Source: an uncultured Fusobacterium sp.
Lineage (GTDB): Bacteria > Fusobacteriota > Fusobacteriia > Fusobacteriales > Fusobacteriaceae
Direction: 5' to 3'
NCBI RefSeq assembly: GCF_905200055.1
Contig: NZ_CAJKIS010000008.1
Location: 1 to 64,000 of the forward strand
Length of the DNA stretch: 64,000 nucleotides
In this document: piece after piece, positions 35,505 to 43,535 of the stretch
Layout of the letters: each line of letters begins with the position of its first letter
How positions within the stretch are numbered: position 1 is the stretch's first letter
The notes under the pieces: generated by a model
The model's database searches: none
The model's input: only the letters and a program-made list of their open reading frames with translations
Told to the model about the DNA's origin: nothing
Translations under genes and position numbers: made by a program

Positions 35505-35537
35505 CAGAAAAGACAAGCAAAGAGTACCTGTCTTTTT
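35505..35537 (-). terminator. Terminator of the DUF368/carbonic anhydrase unit
   Basis: AAAAGACA and TGTCTTTT arms enclose a short loop, located directly after the DUF368 stop on the minus strand and before the GNAT start. A T run follows in transcript direction. Confidence 0.75.
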
Positions 35538-35538
35538 T

Positions 35539-36345
35539 CTATTTATAAATATTTACCCATATTTGTAATATAGATACAACTATAATTCCAGCTATAAAGA
35601 AAAGTGTTACACTTCTATATTTTGATGAAAGTAGCATATTTATAATTTTAGCCACTACTACTAACCCTGCAATAACTCCAAGCCCAAAAATAGCAAGTGG
35701 AAAAATATATAAATTATTTATTACTTCAATTAAAGATGAATACTCTCTAATATGAACAAGTCCATCAAAGAATCCACTTATAAATCCGAGAATATTATAG
35801 TACTCCCCTATCATTAAAAGCAGTAGAGAGCCAGAGATTCCGGGAATTATCATAGCTCCAGCAGCAAGAGAACCACAGATAAAAAGCTTTATACAATACC
35901 CTGCTGTTACAGCTCTTACAAGTTGTTGTCCTCCACTATCTCCACCAAAGAAGTAGTCAAGAAAAACAAATGTCAATGTAAAAATTGCCCCTAATAAAAA
36001 GAACAATCTATTTTTATTATCCTTTTTATCTTCTCCTTTAATTATATAAGGAATTGAAGGAATGATTAGTAAACTAAAAAATCCTGCTGTTGACTTAGGG
36101 TAATTAGTAAAACAAAACTCTATTATTTTCGCAAAAAGCCCTATTCCTATTGCAGCACCTATCCCTATTACTCCTAAAAACTTTGCATATTCAATTTTTT
36201 TCTTTAAAGGAACAATTAAGAAGTTTCCTATAGCCTCTGTAAGTTTATCATAAACTCCCATAATAACAGCTAATGTACCTCCTGAAACTCCCGGCATAAT
36301 ATTAGCCACTCCAATTACCATTCCTTTAAAAAACAGTTTTAACAT
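35539..36345 (-). CDS. DUF368 family membrane protein (undecaprenyl-phosphate flippase-type)
   Basis: This 268-residue protein with about eight membrane helices has MVIGVANIMPGVSGGTLAVIMG at the N-terminus and a repeat AAGAMIIPGISGSLLLLMIGEY in the second half, the hallmark of DUF368. Members (PopT-type) are known to recycle undecaprenyl phosphate across the membrane for envelope synthesis. It follows the carbonic anhydrase gene by 19 bp, so the two are probably co-transcribed. Confidence 0.88.
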   Translation of the reverse strand: MLKLFFKGMVIGVANIMPGVSGGTLAVIMGVYDKLTEAIGNFLIVPLKKKIEYAKFLGVIGIGAAIGIGLFAKIIEFCFTNYPKSTAGFFSLLIIPSIPYIIKGEDKKDNKNRLFFLLGAIFTLTFVFLDYFFGGDSGGQQLVRAVTAGYCIKLFICGSLAAGAMIIPGISGSLLLLMIGEYYNILGFISGFFDGLVHIREYSSLIEVINNLYIFPLAIFGLGVIAGLVVVAKIINMLLSSKYRSVTLFFIAGIIVVSILQIWVNIYK

Positions 36346-36364
36346 TTTTTAAAGACCTCCATTA

Positions 36365-36955
36365 TTATAAATTATTTTCTTTTAACTTCTCAAATCCATC
36401 TATTACAACATCTATCTTTCCAGTTTCTGGATTCATAATCAAACCATGAACAGCTACATCTGCTGGTAAAAGTGGGTGATTTTTTACTGTTGCCACTGTT
36501 TTTTCCACAGATTCTTCAATACAATCAAACCCGTGCATCCAAGTTTTTATATCTATACCTGAATTTAAAAGTGTATTTAAAGTTTTCTCCTCAATCCCCT
36601 TTTCCTTCATCTCTCTAATAATTCTATTAATATCAAGGGTACTTACTCCACAATCATAATGTCCAACTATGAAAACCTCTTTTACATCAAATTCATAGAC
36701 GCATATAAGAATACTTCTCATAGCACTTCCAAAAGGATGAACAACTAATCCACCAGCATTTTTTATAATTTTAGCATCACCATTTTTTAAATTCATAGCT
36801 TTAGGTAAAAGCTCTGTTAATCTAGTATCCATACATGAAACTATAACCATACTTTTTTCTGGATATTTTGTTGTTTTATATTTTTCATATTCCTTTGACT
36901 CTACAAACTCTTTATTAAACTCTACAATATCTTTTAAATTATTTTTTCTTTCCAT
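36365..36955 (-). CDS. Beta-class carbonic anhydrase
   Basis: This 196-residue zinc enzyme interconverts CO2 and bicarbonate. Zinc ligands and the Asp-Arg dyad are visible in SCMDTRLTELLP and VGHYDCGVSTLD; IKNAGGLVVHPFGSAMRSIL is the family core. It is first in a two-gene unit with DUF368. Confidence 0.93.
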   Translation of the reverse strand: MERKNNLKDIVEFNKEFVESKEYEKYKTTKYPEKSMVIVSCMDTRLTELLPKAMNLKNGDAKIIKNAGGLVVHPFGSAMRSILICVYEFDVKEVFIVGHYDCGVSTLDINRIIREMKEKGIEEKTLNTLLNSGIDIKTWMHGFDCIEESVEKTVATVKNHPLLPADVAVHGLIMNPETGKIDVVIDGFEKLKENNL

Positions 36956-37232
36956 TTTATCACCTCAAAATAGTTTTATATCAAACCAAAAAGTTATAAA
37001 AATTATACTATAACATAGTAATATACTATAGCAATTAAGTCAATAATAATTTTAAAATTTAGATATTTTTCAGGTAAATATTTCACTAAAATTACTTTAT
37101 CAAAAAAATTTTCTTATATCAAGTTTTTTTTAATTTTTAACAATACTATATTGATTTTGTCTCTCTAATAATCAAGAAGTCTTATAAAAAAGCAAATAAA
37201 AAGTGGCTATTGCATTTTCTAAAGTATCTAAT

Positions 37233-37449
37233 ATCGTTAGATTTAGAGCAAAGTTCCTTTGCATTTAGCGATTATTAGTCAATTTTAATTATCTCTATTT
37301 CTTTTAAACATCAAGTTGCTTCCATGTCAGTGAATAAAGAATCCCTATGGCTCATTCCCTATAGGTATCGCAGGAGTTCCACTCCTGCATCTCAAAAATA
37401 GTAGTCGCTAAAGCTCCTCTATTTTTGGAAATTACGTCAACTTGATGTT
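37233..37449. repeat. Palindromic dispersed repeat, copy C
   Basis: The arm at 37233-37300 (ATCGTTAG, CAAAGTTCCTTTGCATTTAG) is followed by a palindrome at 37307-37449 bounded by AACATCAAGTTG and CAACTTGATGTT. Inner modules are a GCAGGAGT/ACTCCTGC hairpin and an AAAAATAG/CTATTTTT hairpin. Compared with copies A and B both outer arms changed together. It fills the gap between carbonic anhydrase and alr; bases 36956-37232 contain only AT-rich sequence. Confidence 0.85.
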
Positions 37450-37472
37450 AGGAAAAATTACTTTGTAAAAAT

Positions 37473-37523
37473 AAAAAAAAGCTGAACAAATTAATAATAT
37501 AAAATTATCAATTTGCAACAGCT
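37473..37523 (-). terminator. Terminator of alr
   Basis: The minus-strand transcript AGCTGTTGCAAATTGATAAT pairs with ATTATTAATTTGTTCAGC and is followed by a run of T. It lies directly beyond the alr stop codon. Confidence 0.8.
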
Positions 37524-37532
37524 CCAATTATT

Positions 37533-38585
37533 TTATTTTAACACTCTAGGGATACGAGGACTTAATATAGTTAGTAACTCATAGATATTCATACCTATAA
37601 AGTTAACTTCTTTAGTAATATCTCTATATAAATATATTTTGTCTCCCTCTTTTACACTTTCATCAACCTCAATAAAAGTATTATCCATAGTTACTTCAGC
37701 AATTTTAAACTCTTTATTATTTATAATACATTTACTTTTTTCATTCTTTTTTAAGAATCCATCTCCATAACCTATTTTTACCTTTGCTATATATTTACAG
37801 TCTGGAATATCTAAATCAGATTTTAACTCATAAGCAACATATTTACTATTTTCCACCTCTCTTACTCCAGCTATTTGTCCTTCTAAAGAAAAAACTTGTT
37901 TTAAGTTAGGATCATAATATCCTACCTCTTGTAATCCATAAATCAACATTCCTACTCTTAAATGTGTTGCAATTTCACAGTTATAATTCATTACAGCAGC
38001 ACTATTTTGTAAATGAATCTTTTCAAATCTCTCTCTTCCAATACTATTTACTATCTCAGTAAAATCTTCTATAATTTTTAAACCATCTCTATAATTAACA
38101 GCAAAAAGATGTGTAAAAATTCCACCTAAATAAAGATTATTTTTTATAATATAATCTTTCAATTCAGATACTTCATAGTGAAATACCCCATTTCTACCAA
38201 ATCCAAAATCAATTTTTATCTGCATTCTTTTAGAGTCTATTCCCGCCTCAATAGCCTCTTTTAATTCTGTCATTGAATTAATAGCAATATCAATATTAGG
38301 TGTATTTTTTATTAATTCCATATCTCCAATGCTTTCAAAAACAAGAATTCTAATATCATTTCCTAAATTTAATTTTAAAATATTTTCAGCTTCTACATAA
38401 CGAGCTACAGCAAATTCCCTTTGGCCTGCACTATACAAAGCAGGAACAATTACATTTACACCATGTCCATAAGCATTAGCTTTTACAACTGGAAGTATAT
38501 CTTTATTTTTAACTTTTTTCAGATACTCTATGTTGTGTAAAAGGTTTTTTTGATCCAAAAACATTCTAATAGAATTAATAACCAT
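37533..38585 (-). CDS. alr: Alanine racemase
   Basis: This 350-residue PLP enzyme supplies D-alanine for peptidoglycan. The PLP lysine is K35 in ILPVVKANAYGHG; the C-terminal part has RVGMLIYGLQ and IAKVKIGYGDGF. The start is ATG 38585 because AGGGG is eight bases upstream. The gene is flanked on both sides by inverted copies (C and D) of the dispersed repeat. Confidence 0.93.
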   Translation of the reverse strand: MVINSIRMFLDQKNLLHNIEYLKKVKNKDILPVVKANAYGHGVNVIVPALYSAGQREFAVARYVEAENILKLNLGNDIRILVFESIGDMELIKNTPNIDIAINSMTELKEAIEAGIDSKRMQIKIDFGFGRNGVFHYEVSELKDYIIKNNLYLGGIFTHLFAVNYRDGLKIIEDFTEIVNSIGRERFEKIHLQNSAAVMNYNCEIATHLRVGMLIYGLQEVGYYDPNLKQVFSLEGQIAGVREVENSKYVAYELKSDLDIPDCKYIAKVKIGYGDGFLKKNEKSKCIINNKEFKIAEVTMDNTFIEVDESVKEGDKIYLYRDITKEVNFIGMNIYELLTILSPRIPRVLK

Positions 38586-38649
38586 ACATATCACCCCTAA
38601 TTTTTTATAAATATATTATAACATTTTAAAATTAAATTAAAAGTTTTTT

Positions 38650-38720
38650 TTCCAAAAGTAGTAATCATTCTACTCCTTTACTTTTGAGATACAGGCGAAG
38701 ATTTATCGAAGTCCTGTAAA
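38650..38720. repeat. Degenerate repeat module beside copy D
   Basis: CCAAAAGTAGTAATCATTCT, then CTTTACTTTTGAGATACAGG, repeats the layout of the module CCAAAAATAGAGGAG ... TACTATTTTTGAGATGCAG at 38789-38833. It is a second, eroded copy in the same orientation. Confidence 0.5.
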
Positions 38721-38742
38721 CATTAATAAAAAGAGAGTTATG

Positions 38743-38994
38743 AAATCTGACGCTAAAAATTCCGACGTGTTTGAGACGAAGTCGAGTTCCAAAAATAGAG
38801 GAGCTTTAGCGACTACTATTTTTGAGATGCAGAAGTGGAAGAATGGAACTTCTGCGATACCCATAAGGAATGAGCCATAGGAATTCTTTATTCTACGACA
38901 TGGAATTTAGCTGATATTTAAAATAAATAGAGATAACTAAAATTGACTAATAATCGCTAAATGCAAAGGAACTTTGCTGTAAAACTAACGATGT
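38743..38994. repeat. Palindromic dispersed repeat, copy D (inverted)
   Basis: This is the reverse-oriented member. The arm at 38920-38994 is nearly identical to the complement of 37233-37300. The palindrome runs between AAATCTGACGCTAAAAATTCC and GGAATTTAGCTGATATTT with several mismatches. It also carries the GAGACGAAGTCGAG element present in copies A and B, linking all members. It occupies the gap between alr and the PhzF gene. Confidence 0.82.
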
Positions 38995-39033
38995 GTTAGA
39001 TAACCTAGCTTAGTTAGATTAAATAAAATATAT

Positions 39034-39073
39034 AAAAAAGTTAGTTATAAACTACCAACAATTTATAACTAAC
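39034..39073 (-). terminator. Terminator of the PhzF-like gene
   Basis: GTTAGTTATAAA and TTTATAACTAAC arms (12 bp perfect) are followed on the minus strand by six T. It lies 25 bp after the gene's stop. Confidence 0.88.
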
Positions 39074-39098
39074 TCTCTAATTCTATTTAAAGATAAAT

Positions 39099-39983
39099 TT
39101 ATTGATTAAGAAGTACCCCCTCAATAATTTTAAGTGCTGTACCACCGATTAAAACTTTTATCTCTCCATTTTCAATTTGAATTTTTCCTCTTATCTCGCT
39201 TTTTCTTCCCATTTGCTCCCCTTGAATAACAGAGATCTCCTCTCTATCACTTACTATTCCAAGAGAATAAAGATAATAAGTTAAAGCTCCATTAGAAGTT
39301 CCAGTTGCAGCTTCCTCATCTATATCTACAATAGGAGCCAAATTTCTAGCATATAGTTGCTTATTTTCAGCTAAATAAAATGGGTGTAATGAGATAATTC
39401 CTAACTCTCTACTTAACTCTTTTATTAAATTCATATTTCCATCTATATTATCTAAAGCCTCTTTACTTTTTAAAGGTATCATCAAATCCCATACCCCAGT
39501 ATAAGCTTTTACTATATCAATATCCTCTCTAAAATCATCTTTCGAAATATTTAGAGATTTAGCTAATCTCTCTCTATCTAAAATAAAATCTTTAGATAAT
39601 TTTGGTGAAGCTTGATACATCATAATATTTTTAACCTTTTTATTTTCTATTGTTATTATAATTGGCAAAATTCCAAGATTTGTTTCAATATCAATTCTAT
39701 TTTCTCCCTCATTAACATCAATCATACCACTTTCTACAAGAGCTGTTCCATAGGCAATAGTAGCGTGTCCACACAGATCAATCTCCTCTTTAGGAGTAAA
39801 AAATCTCACTTTAATCTTAGAACTATCTTTAAAAATAAAAACTGTTTCAGGATATCCTAACTCTCTAGCTATTAGTTGCATTTGCTCTTCCTCTAACCCC
39901 TTACCATCTAACACAACTCCTGCTGGATTTCCCTTAAATTTCTCATTAGTAAAAGAATCATATATCCAAAGTTTTCTCTCCAT
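39099..39983 (-). CDS. PhzF family isomerase/epimerase-like protein
   Basis: This 294-residue protein has the diaminopimelate-epimerase-like fold. Landmarks are FKGNPAGVVLDGKGL, ELGYPETVFIF, FFTPKEEIDLCGHATIAYG with the catalytic-loop Glu and Cys/Gly region, and EEAATGTSNGALTYYL. Members are varied isomerases; only PhzF itself has a known phenazine role, so no function is assigned. It is 17 bp downstream of a membrane-dipeptidase-type gene and probably shares its transcript. Confidence 0.88.
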   Translation of the reverse strand: MERKLWIYDSFTNEKFKGNPAGVVLDGKGLEEEQMQLIARELGYPETVFIFKDSSKIKVRFFTPKEEIDLCGHATIAYGTALVESGMIDVNEGENRIDIETNLGILPIIITIENKKVKNIMMYQASPKLSKDFILDRERLAKSLNISKDDFREDIDIVKAYTGVWDLMIPLKSKEALDNIDGNMNLIKELSRELGIISLHPFYLAENKQLYARNLAPIVDIDEEAATGTSNGALTYYLYSLGIVSDREEISVIQGEQMGRKSEIRGKIQIENGEIKVLIGGTALKIIEGVLLNQ

Positions 39984-40000
39984 ATCCCACCCCTATAAGA

Positions 40001-40969
40001 TTATTTTATCAATGTATTTTCAATTACTCTCATAAAGTTTTCATATGCTATTTTTCTAATATCTTCCTCTTTATATCCTCTTTTTCTAAGCTCAGCAATT
40101 ACATCTTGAGCTTTTGAAGCATCTTCTAATCCAAGAGGATTCATATCTCTACCATCTCTATCATCATGTAGATATTCGCAGAAATCAAAACCTATTCCAA
40201 CATGTTTTACCCCTACTAAATTAACCATATGATCAATGTGATCTACATATTTTGAAAGAGTTTGTTCCTCTTTATTAGCACTTACAAAGCCTTTAAAAGC
40301 CACTGCTCCTACAAGTCCCCCTGTTTCAGCTATTGCTTTTATCTGCTCATCTCTTAGGTTTCTCATATGATCACATAAGCTTCTTGCATTTGAGTGTGAT
40401 GCTATAATAGGCTTACTACTTGCCTCATAGATTCCCCAAAAGCTTTTTTCATTAGCATGTGAAACATCCACAACCATTCCCAATCTATTCAATTTTTTTA
40501 CTGCTTCTATTCCAAGTGGAGTAATTCCTCTATTTTCATCTCCTCTAGCTCCTGTTGCTAAGGCATTTTGTTCATTCCAAGTAAGAGAGGCATGTCTAAA
40601 TCCAAGAGTATAGAAAGTATCTAGCCAATCAAGATTCTCTTTTATAGCTCTTAATCCTTCTATTCCCATAAGAACATTCATTTTTTCACTTACAAGACCT
40701 CTATTAAAGTCCCCTTGATTTTTTATAATATTAAATAGATCTTGATTTTCTCTTAATTCGTGCATTGCAGAGTTTACCATATACATCATCTCTTTTTCAT
40801 CATCTACAACAACACTTTCATCATCAAGATAAGCTACAAAAATTCCCCCCATGATTTTTCCAGCATTAAATCTATCATAGTGATAATTTTTTACTATGTT
40901 TTCTAACCCCTTTTTTCTTTTAGATGCCACATCAAACCAAATATCAGCATGTCCGTCAAATATCTTCAT
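40001..40969 (-). CDS. Membrane dipeptidase family (renal dipeptidase-like) zinc peptidase
   Basis: This 322-residue peptidase M19 has the N-terminal zinc site in FDGHADIWFD, the bridging Glu in VLMGIEGLRAI and histidines in VVDVSHANEKSFWG and PIIASHSNARSLCDHMRNL. The C-terminal GIGFDFCEYLHDD completes the site. Bacterial members cleave dipeptides, often with D-residues. No signal peptide is seen, so it is cytosolic. The start is ATG 40969 with GGGAG eight bases upstream. Confidence 0.92.
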   Translation of the reverse strand: MKIFDGHADIWFDVASKRKKGLENIVKNYHYDRFNAGKIMGGIFVAYLDDESVVVDDEKEMMYMVNSAMHELRENQDLFNIIKNQGDFNRGLVSEKMNVLMGIEGLRAIKENLDWLDTFYTLGFRHASLTWNEQNALATGARGDENRGITPLGIEAVKKLNRLGMVVDVSHANEKSFWGIYEASSKPIIASHSNARSLCDHMRNLRDEQIKAIAETGGLVGAVAFKGFVSANKEEQTLSKYVDHIDHMVNLVGVKHVGIGFDFCEYLHDDRDGRDMNPLGLEDASKAQDVIAELRKRGYKEEDIRKIAYENFMRVIENTLIK

Positions 40970-40992
40970 TACACTCACTCCCCTTATATTAA

Positions 40993-41277
40993 TTAAAAGA
41001 ATATTATCTCTGCTTCTGCTTCATACCAAGGTCCTTCTTCATCCTCTCCCTCAGTTATAAAAAACTCTATCTGTACATCCTCTAAAGTCATTCCAACTGA
41101 GTGAAGCTCCTTGTCCTCATAAAACTCTATCTTTTTAAATTTTGTATTTTCCAATCTCTCTGCTATATCCTCTCTCATCTCTGCAAGTTCAAGAAGATCT
41201 TCCTCTAATGTATATCCCATTTTTTCAAATTCTCTTGCTATTGTTCCTATTCTCTTTGTTAATTTTTCAGATAACAT
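40993..41277 (-). CDS. Hypothetical acidic protein
   Basis: This 94-residue, strongly acidic protein starts at ATG 41277 (MLSEKLTKRIG) with GGAGG five bases upstream. The first half is helical (LEEDLLELAEMREDIAERLE); the second is beta-like (EFFITEGEDEEGPWYEAEAEIIF). I do not recognise the family. It lies 23 bp before the M19 peptidase gene and probably shares its transcript. Confidence 0.7.
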   Translation of the reverse strand: MLSEKLTKRIGTIAREFEKMGYTLEEDLLELAEMREDIAERLENTKFKKIEFYEDKELHSVGMTLEDVQIEFFITEGEDEEGPWYEAEAEIIFF

Positions 41278-41303
41278 ATTTCCTCCATACAAACTATTTT
41301 ATA

Positions 41304-41447
41304 TTAAAACTTAAATAATTTCTTTAATCTTTTTACCCTTTTTATAATTTCAAGGGCAAATTTTATCTTTTTTATCTCAAAAGGAATCTTATCCAATGCT
41401 CTTTCCATTTGAGCTTCTATCTCTTGCTCAGTTAACTTTTTTTTCAA
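41304..41447 (-). CDS. Hypothetical 47-residue basic protein
   Basis: A TTG at 41447 preceded by AAGGGGG opens a 48-codon frame: MKKKLTEQEIEAQMERALDK, then helical and very basic to the C-terminus (ALEIIKRVKRLKKLFKF). Codon use is like the neighbours and it fills the gap before the acidic 94-residue gene, 26 bp away. The whole chain could be one or two amphipathic helices. No family recognised. Confidence 0.5.
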   Translation of the reverse strand: MKKKLTEQEIEAQMERALDKIPFEIKKIKFALEIIKRVKRLKKLFKF

Positions 41448-41693
41448 ATTTATCCCCCTTCTTCTTTATCTAGTATAATTATACCCTATTACCTAAAAGT
41501 TTTAAATAAGATTTTTCTGTTTTTTTCCTATATTTTTTAATAACAAATAGAAATTCAAAATTTTTTATGTTATAATTTTAATGATGATTATCTAAAGGAT
41601 AGATGATTTAAAATTAATTTTATTTTCTAAAGGAAATTTATTTTTATAAAGTAAAAATAATAGTATAATTAATCAATAGTTGGAGGTTGTATT

Positions 41694-42320
41694 TTGGACT
41701 TAACATTTTTTAAAGGAATTATTACTGGCTTAATTCTTTCGCTTCCTTTTGGTCCAGTTGGAATATATTGCATGGAAAAAACATTAGTGGAGGGGCAAAA
41801 AGAAGGATATATATCCTCTCTAGGAATGGTAACTATAGATGTTGTTTATGGCTTAACAGCTCTTTTATTTCTTAATCAAGTAGAAGATATTGTAAAACAA
41901 TATGAGTGTTACCTTGAAACAGGTATAGCTATATTCCTTTTAGTTGTAGGACTTAAAAAAATGTCAAATAAGATGAAACTAAAAAAAGTTGAAGCTGATC
42001 CTGTTGGGCTAATTCAAAACTATTTTACAACTTTCTTTATAGCTCTTGCTAATATTTCAAGTATTTTTACCATTATGGTTATCTTTACAACTTTAAGACT
42101 TTTTGATTCTGATAGTGAGTATATACCTTTTATGGTAAGTAGTGGTATTTTTATAGGTGGAGCTTTAGAGTGGTTTACAACTACATATCTTCTTTCTCAC
42201 TGGAGAAGAACTATTACTGAGGAAAATTTAATAAAAATTTCAAGAATATCAGGATTAATAATTTTTATTTTTGGAATAATAACACTTTTTCATTCATTAA
42301 ATCAAATCATTTTTAGATAA
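41694..42320 (+). CDS. LysE-type amino-acid exporter family protein
   Basis: This 208-residue protein with six hydrophobic helices has FFKGIITGLILSLPFGPVGIYCMEKTL at the N-terminus, matching the LysE/RhtB start where GP-x-G is conserved. Exports small metabolites or amino acids in characterised members; substrate unknown. It begins at TTG 41694 behind GTTGGAGG at good distance and sits 31 bp before mnmA. Confidence 0.75.
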   Translation: MDLTFFKGIITGLILSLPFGPVGIYCMEKTLVEGQKEGYISSLGMVTIDVVYGLTALLFLNQVEDIVKQYECYLETGIAIFLLVVGLKKMSNKMKLKKVEADPVGLIQNYFTTFFIALANISSIFTIMVIFTTLRLFDSDSEYIPFMVSSGIFIGGALEWFTTTYLLSHWRRTITEENLIKISRISGLIIFIFGIITLFHSLNQIIFR

Positions 42321-42351
42321 GAATCAAATTTAATATTAAAGGTGGTTTTAT

Positions 42352-43431
42352 ATGAATAACATTAACAACGAGTTTTCAAAATACCTTGAATATGATGAAA
42401 ACAACAAAAATACTACAATAGCTGTGGCTATGAGTGGTGGTGTAGATAGCTCAACAGTGGCATATCTACTAAAAAAACAGGGGTACAATGTAATCGGTGT
42501 CACTATGAGAACATGCAAACCTGAAGATGAAGATGCTAAAAAAGTTTGTGATGATTTAGGTATTCCTTTCTATCTCCTTGATGTAACAAAGGATTTTAAA
42601 GAAAAGGTAATTGATTATTTTGTAGATGAATATCTACATGGAAAAACTCCAAATCCATGTATGATATGTAATAGATATATTAAACTTGGTAAACTTATTG
42701 ATTTTGCTCGTTCTAAAGGGGCAGATTTTATGGCTACTGGGCATTATACTCAATTGAAAGATGGTGTTCTTTCAATGGGTGACGACATGGGAAAAGATCA
42801 AGTTTATTTCCTTTCTCAAATGAATAAAGAAAATCTAAAATATTTAAAATTCCCAATAGGAGATTTAGAAAAATCAAAAGTTAGAGAGTTAGCTGAACTT
42901 TTAGGAGTAAGAGTTTATGCTAAAAAAGATTCTCAAGAGATCTGTTTTGTTGAAGATGGAAAATTAAAAGAGTTTTTAATGGCAGCTACTAAGGGAAGAG
43001 CAGGTAAACCAGGAAATATAGTTGATACAGATGGAAAAATTTTAGGAAAACATAAGGGATTATCTTTCTATACTATTGGACAAAGAAAAGGGCTAGGAAT
43101 AGCAGTTGAGAAACCTCTTTATGTTGTAGAGTTAGACTCAAAAAGAAACTGTGTTGTAGTTGGAAGCAATGAGATGCTTTTCAAAGATAGTTTAAAAGCT
43201 GAAAAAATAAATCTTATCTCTGTAGATAAAATAGAGGATTTAGATAATTTAGAGTGTTGGGCAAAAACACGTTCAAGAGATCAACTTCATAAATGCAGAT
43301 TATCTCTTTTAGATGATGGTAATATTGAAGTTCATTTTATTGAAGAAAAAGTTAGAGCTGTTACTCCCGGGCAAGGGGTTGTTTTCTATGATAAAGATAG
43401 AAAAGTAGTGGCTAGTGGATTTATTTTATAA
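42352..43431 (+). CDS. mnmA: tRNA-specific 2-thiouridylase MnmA
   Basis: This 359-residue enzyme thiolates U34 of Lys, Glu and Gln tRNAs. The PP-loop is VAMSGGVDSSTVAYLL. Catalytic cysteines are in TPNPCMICNRYIK and SQEICFVED; the tRNA-binding and beta-barrel parts (YTIGQRKGLGIA) follow. Length is typical. ATG with GGTGG upstream. Confidence 0.95.
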   Translation: MNNINNEFSKYLEYDENNKNTTIAVAMSGGVDSSTVAYLLKKQGYNVIGVTMRTCKPEDEDAKKVCDDLGIPFYLLDVTKDFKEKVIDYFVDEYLHGKTPNPCMICNRYIKLGKLIDFARSKGADFMATGHYTQLKDGVLSMGDDMGKDQVYFLSQMNKENLKYLKFPIGDLEKSKVRELAELLGVRVYAKKDSQEICFVEDGKLKEFLMAATKGRAGKPGNIVDTDGKILGKHKGLSFYTIGQRKGLGIAVEKPLYVVELDSKRNCVVVGSNEMLFKDSLKAEKINLISVDKIEDLDNLECWAKTRSRDQLHKCRLSLLDDGNIEVHFIEEKVRAVTPGQGVVFYDKDRKVVASGFIL

Positions 43432-43441
43432 TAAAAATTGT

Positions 43442-43468
43442 AACTCCAGCGTTAAGCTGGAGTTTTTT
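43442..43468 (+). terminator. Terminator of mnmA
   Basis: AACTCCAGC-GTTAA-GCTGGAGTT is followed by TTTTT, 10 bp after the mnmA stop codon. Confidence 0.92.
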
Positions 43469-43480
43469 ATTTATGATTTT

Positions 43481-43526
43481 AAAAACAAAAGGCTACCATA
43501 AATTAAAAATTAATTTATGATAGCCT
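43481..43526 (-). terminator. Terminator of the rqcH operon
   Basis: GGCTA-CATAAATTA pairs with TAATTTATG-TAGCC. Read on the minus strand it is followed by a T-rich run. It lies 10 bp beyond the rqcH stop. Confidence 0.85.
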
Positions 43527-43535
43527 CTTTTTATT

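Noticed and set aside
22809..38994. Calling the palindromic repeats insertion sequences
   Set aside because: No copy contains a transposase frame; copies are about 140-250 bp. They are listed as repeats only.
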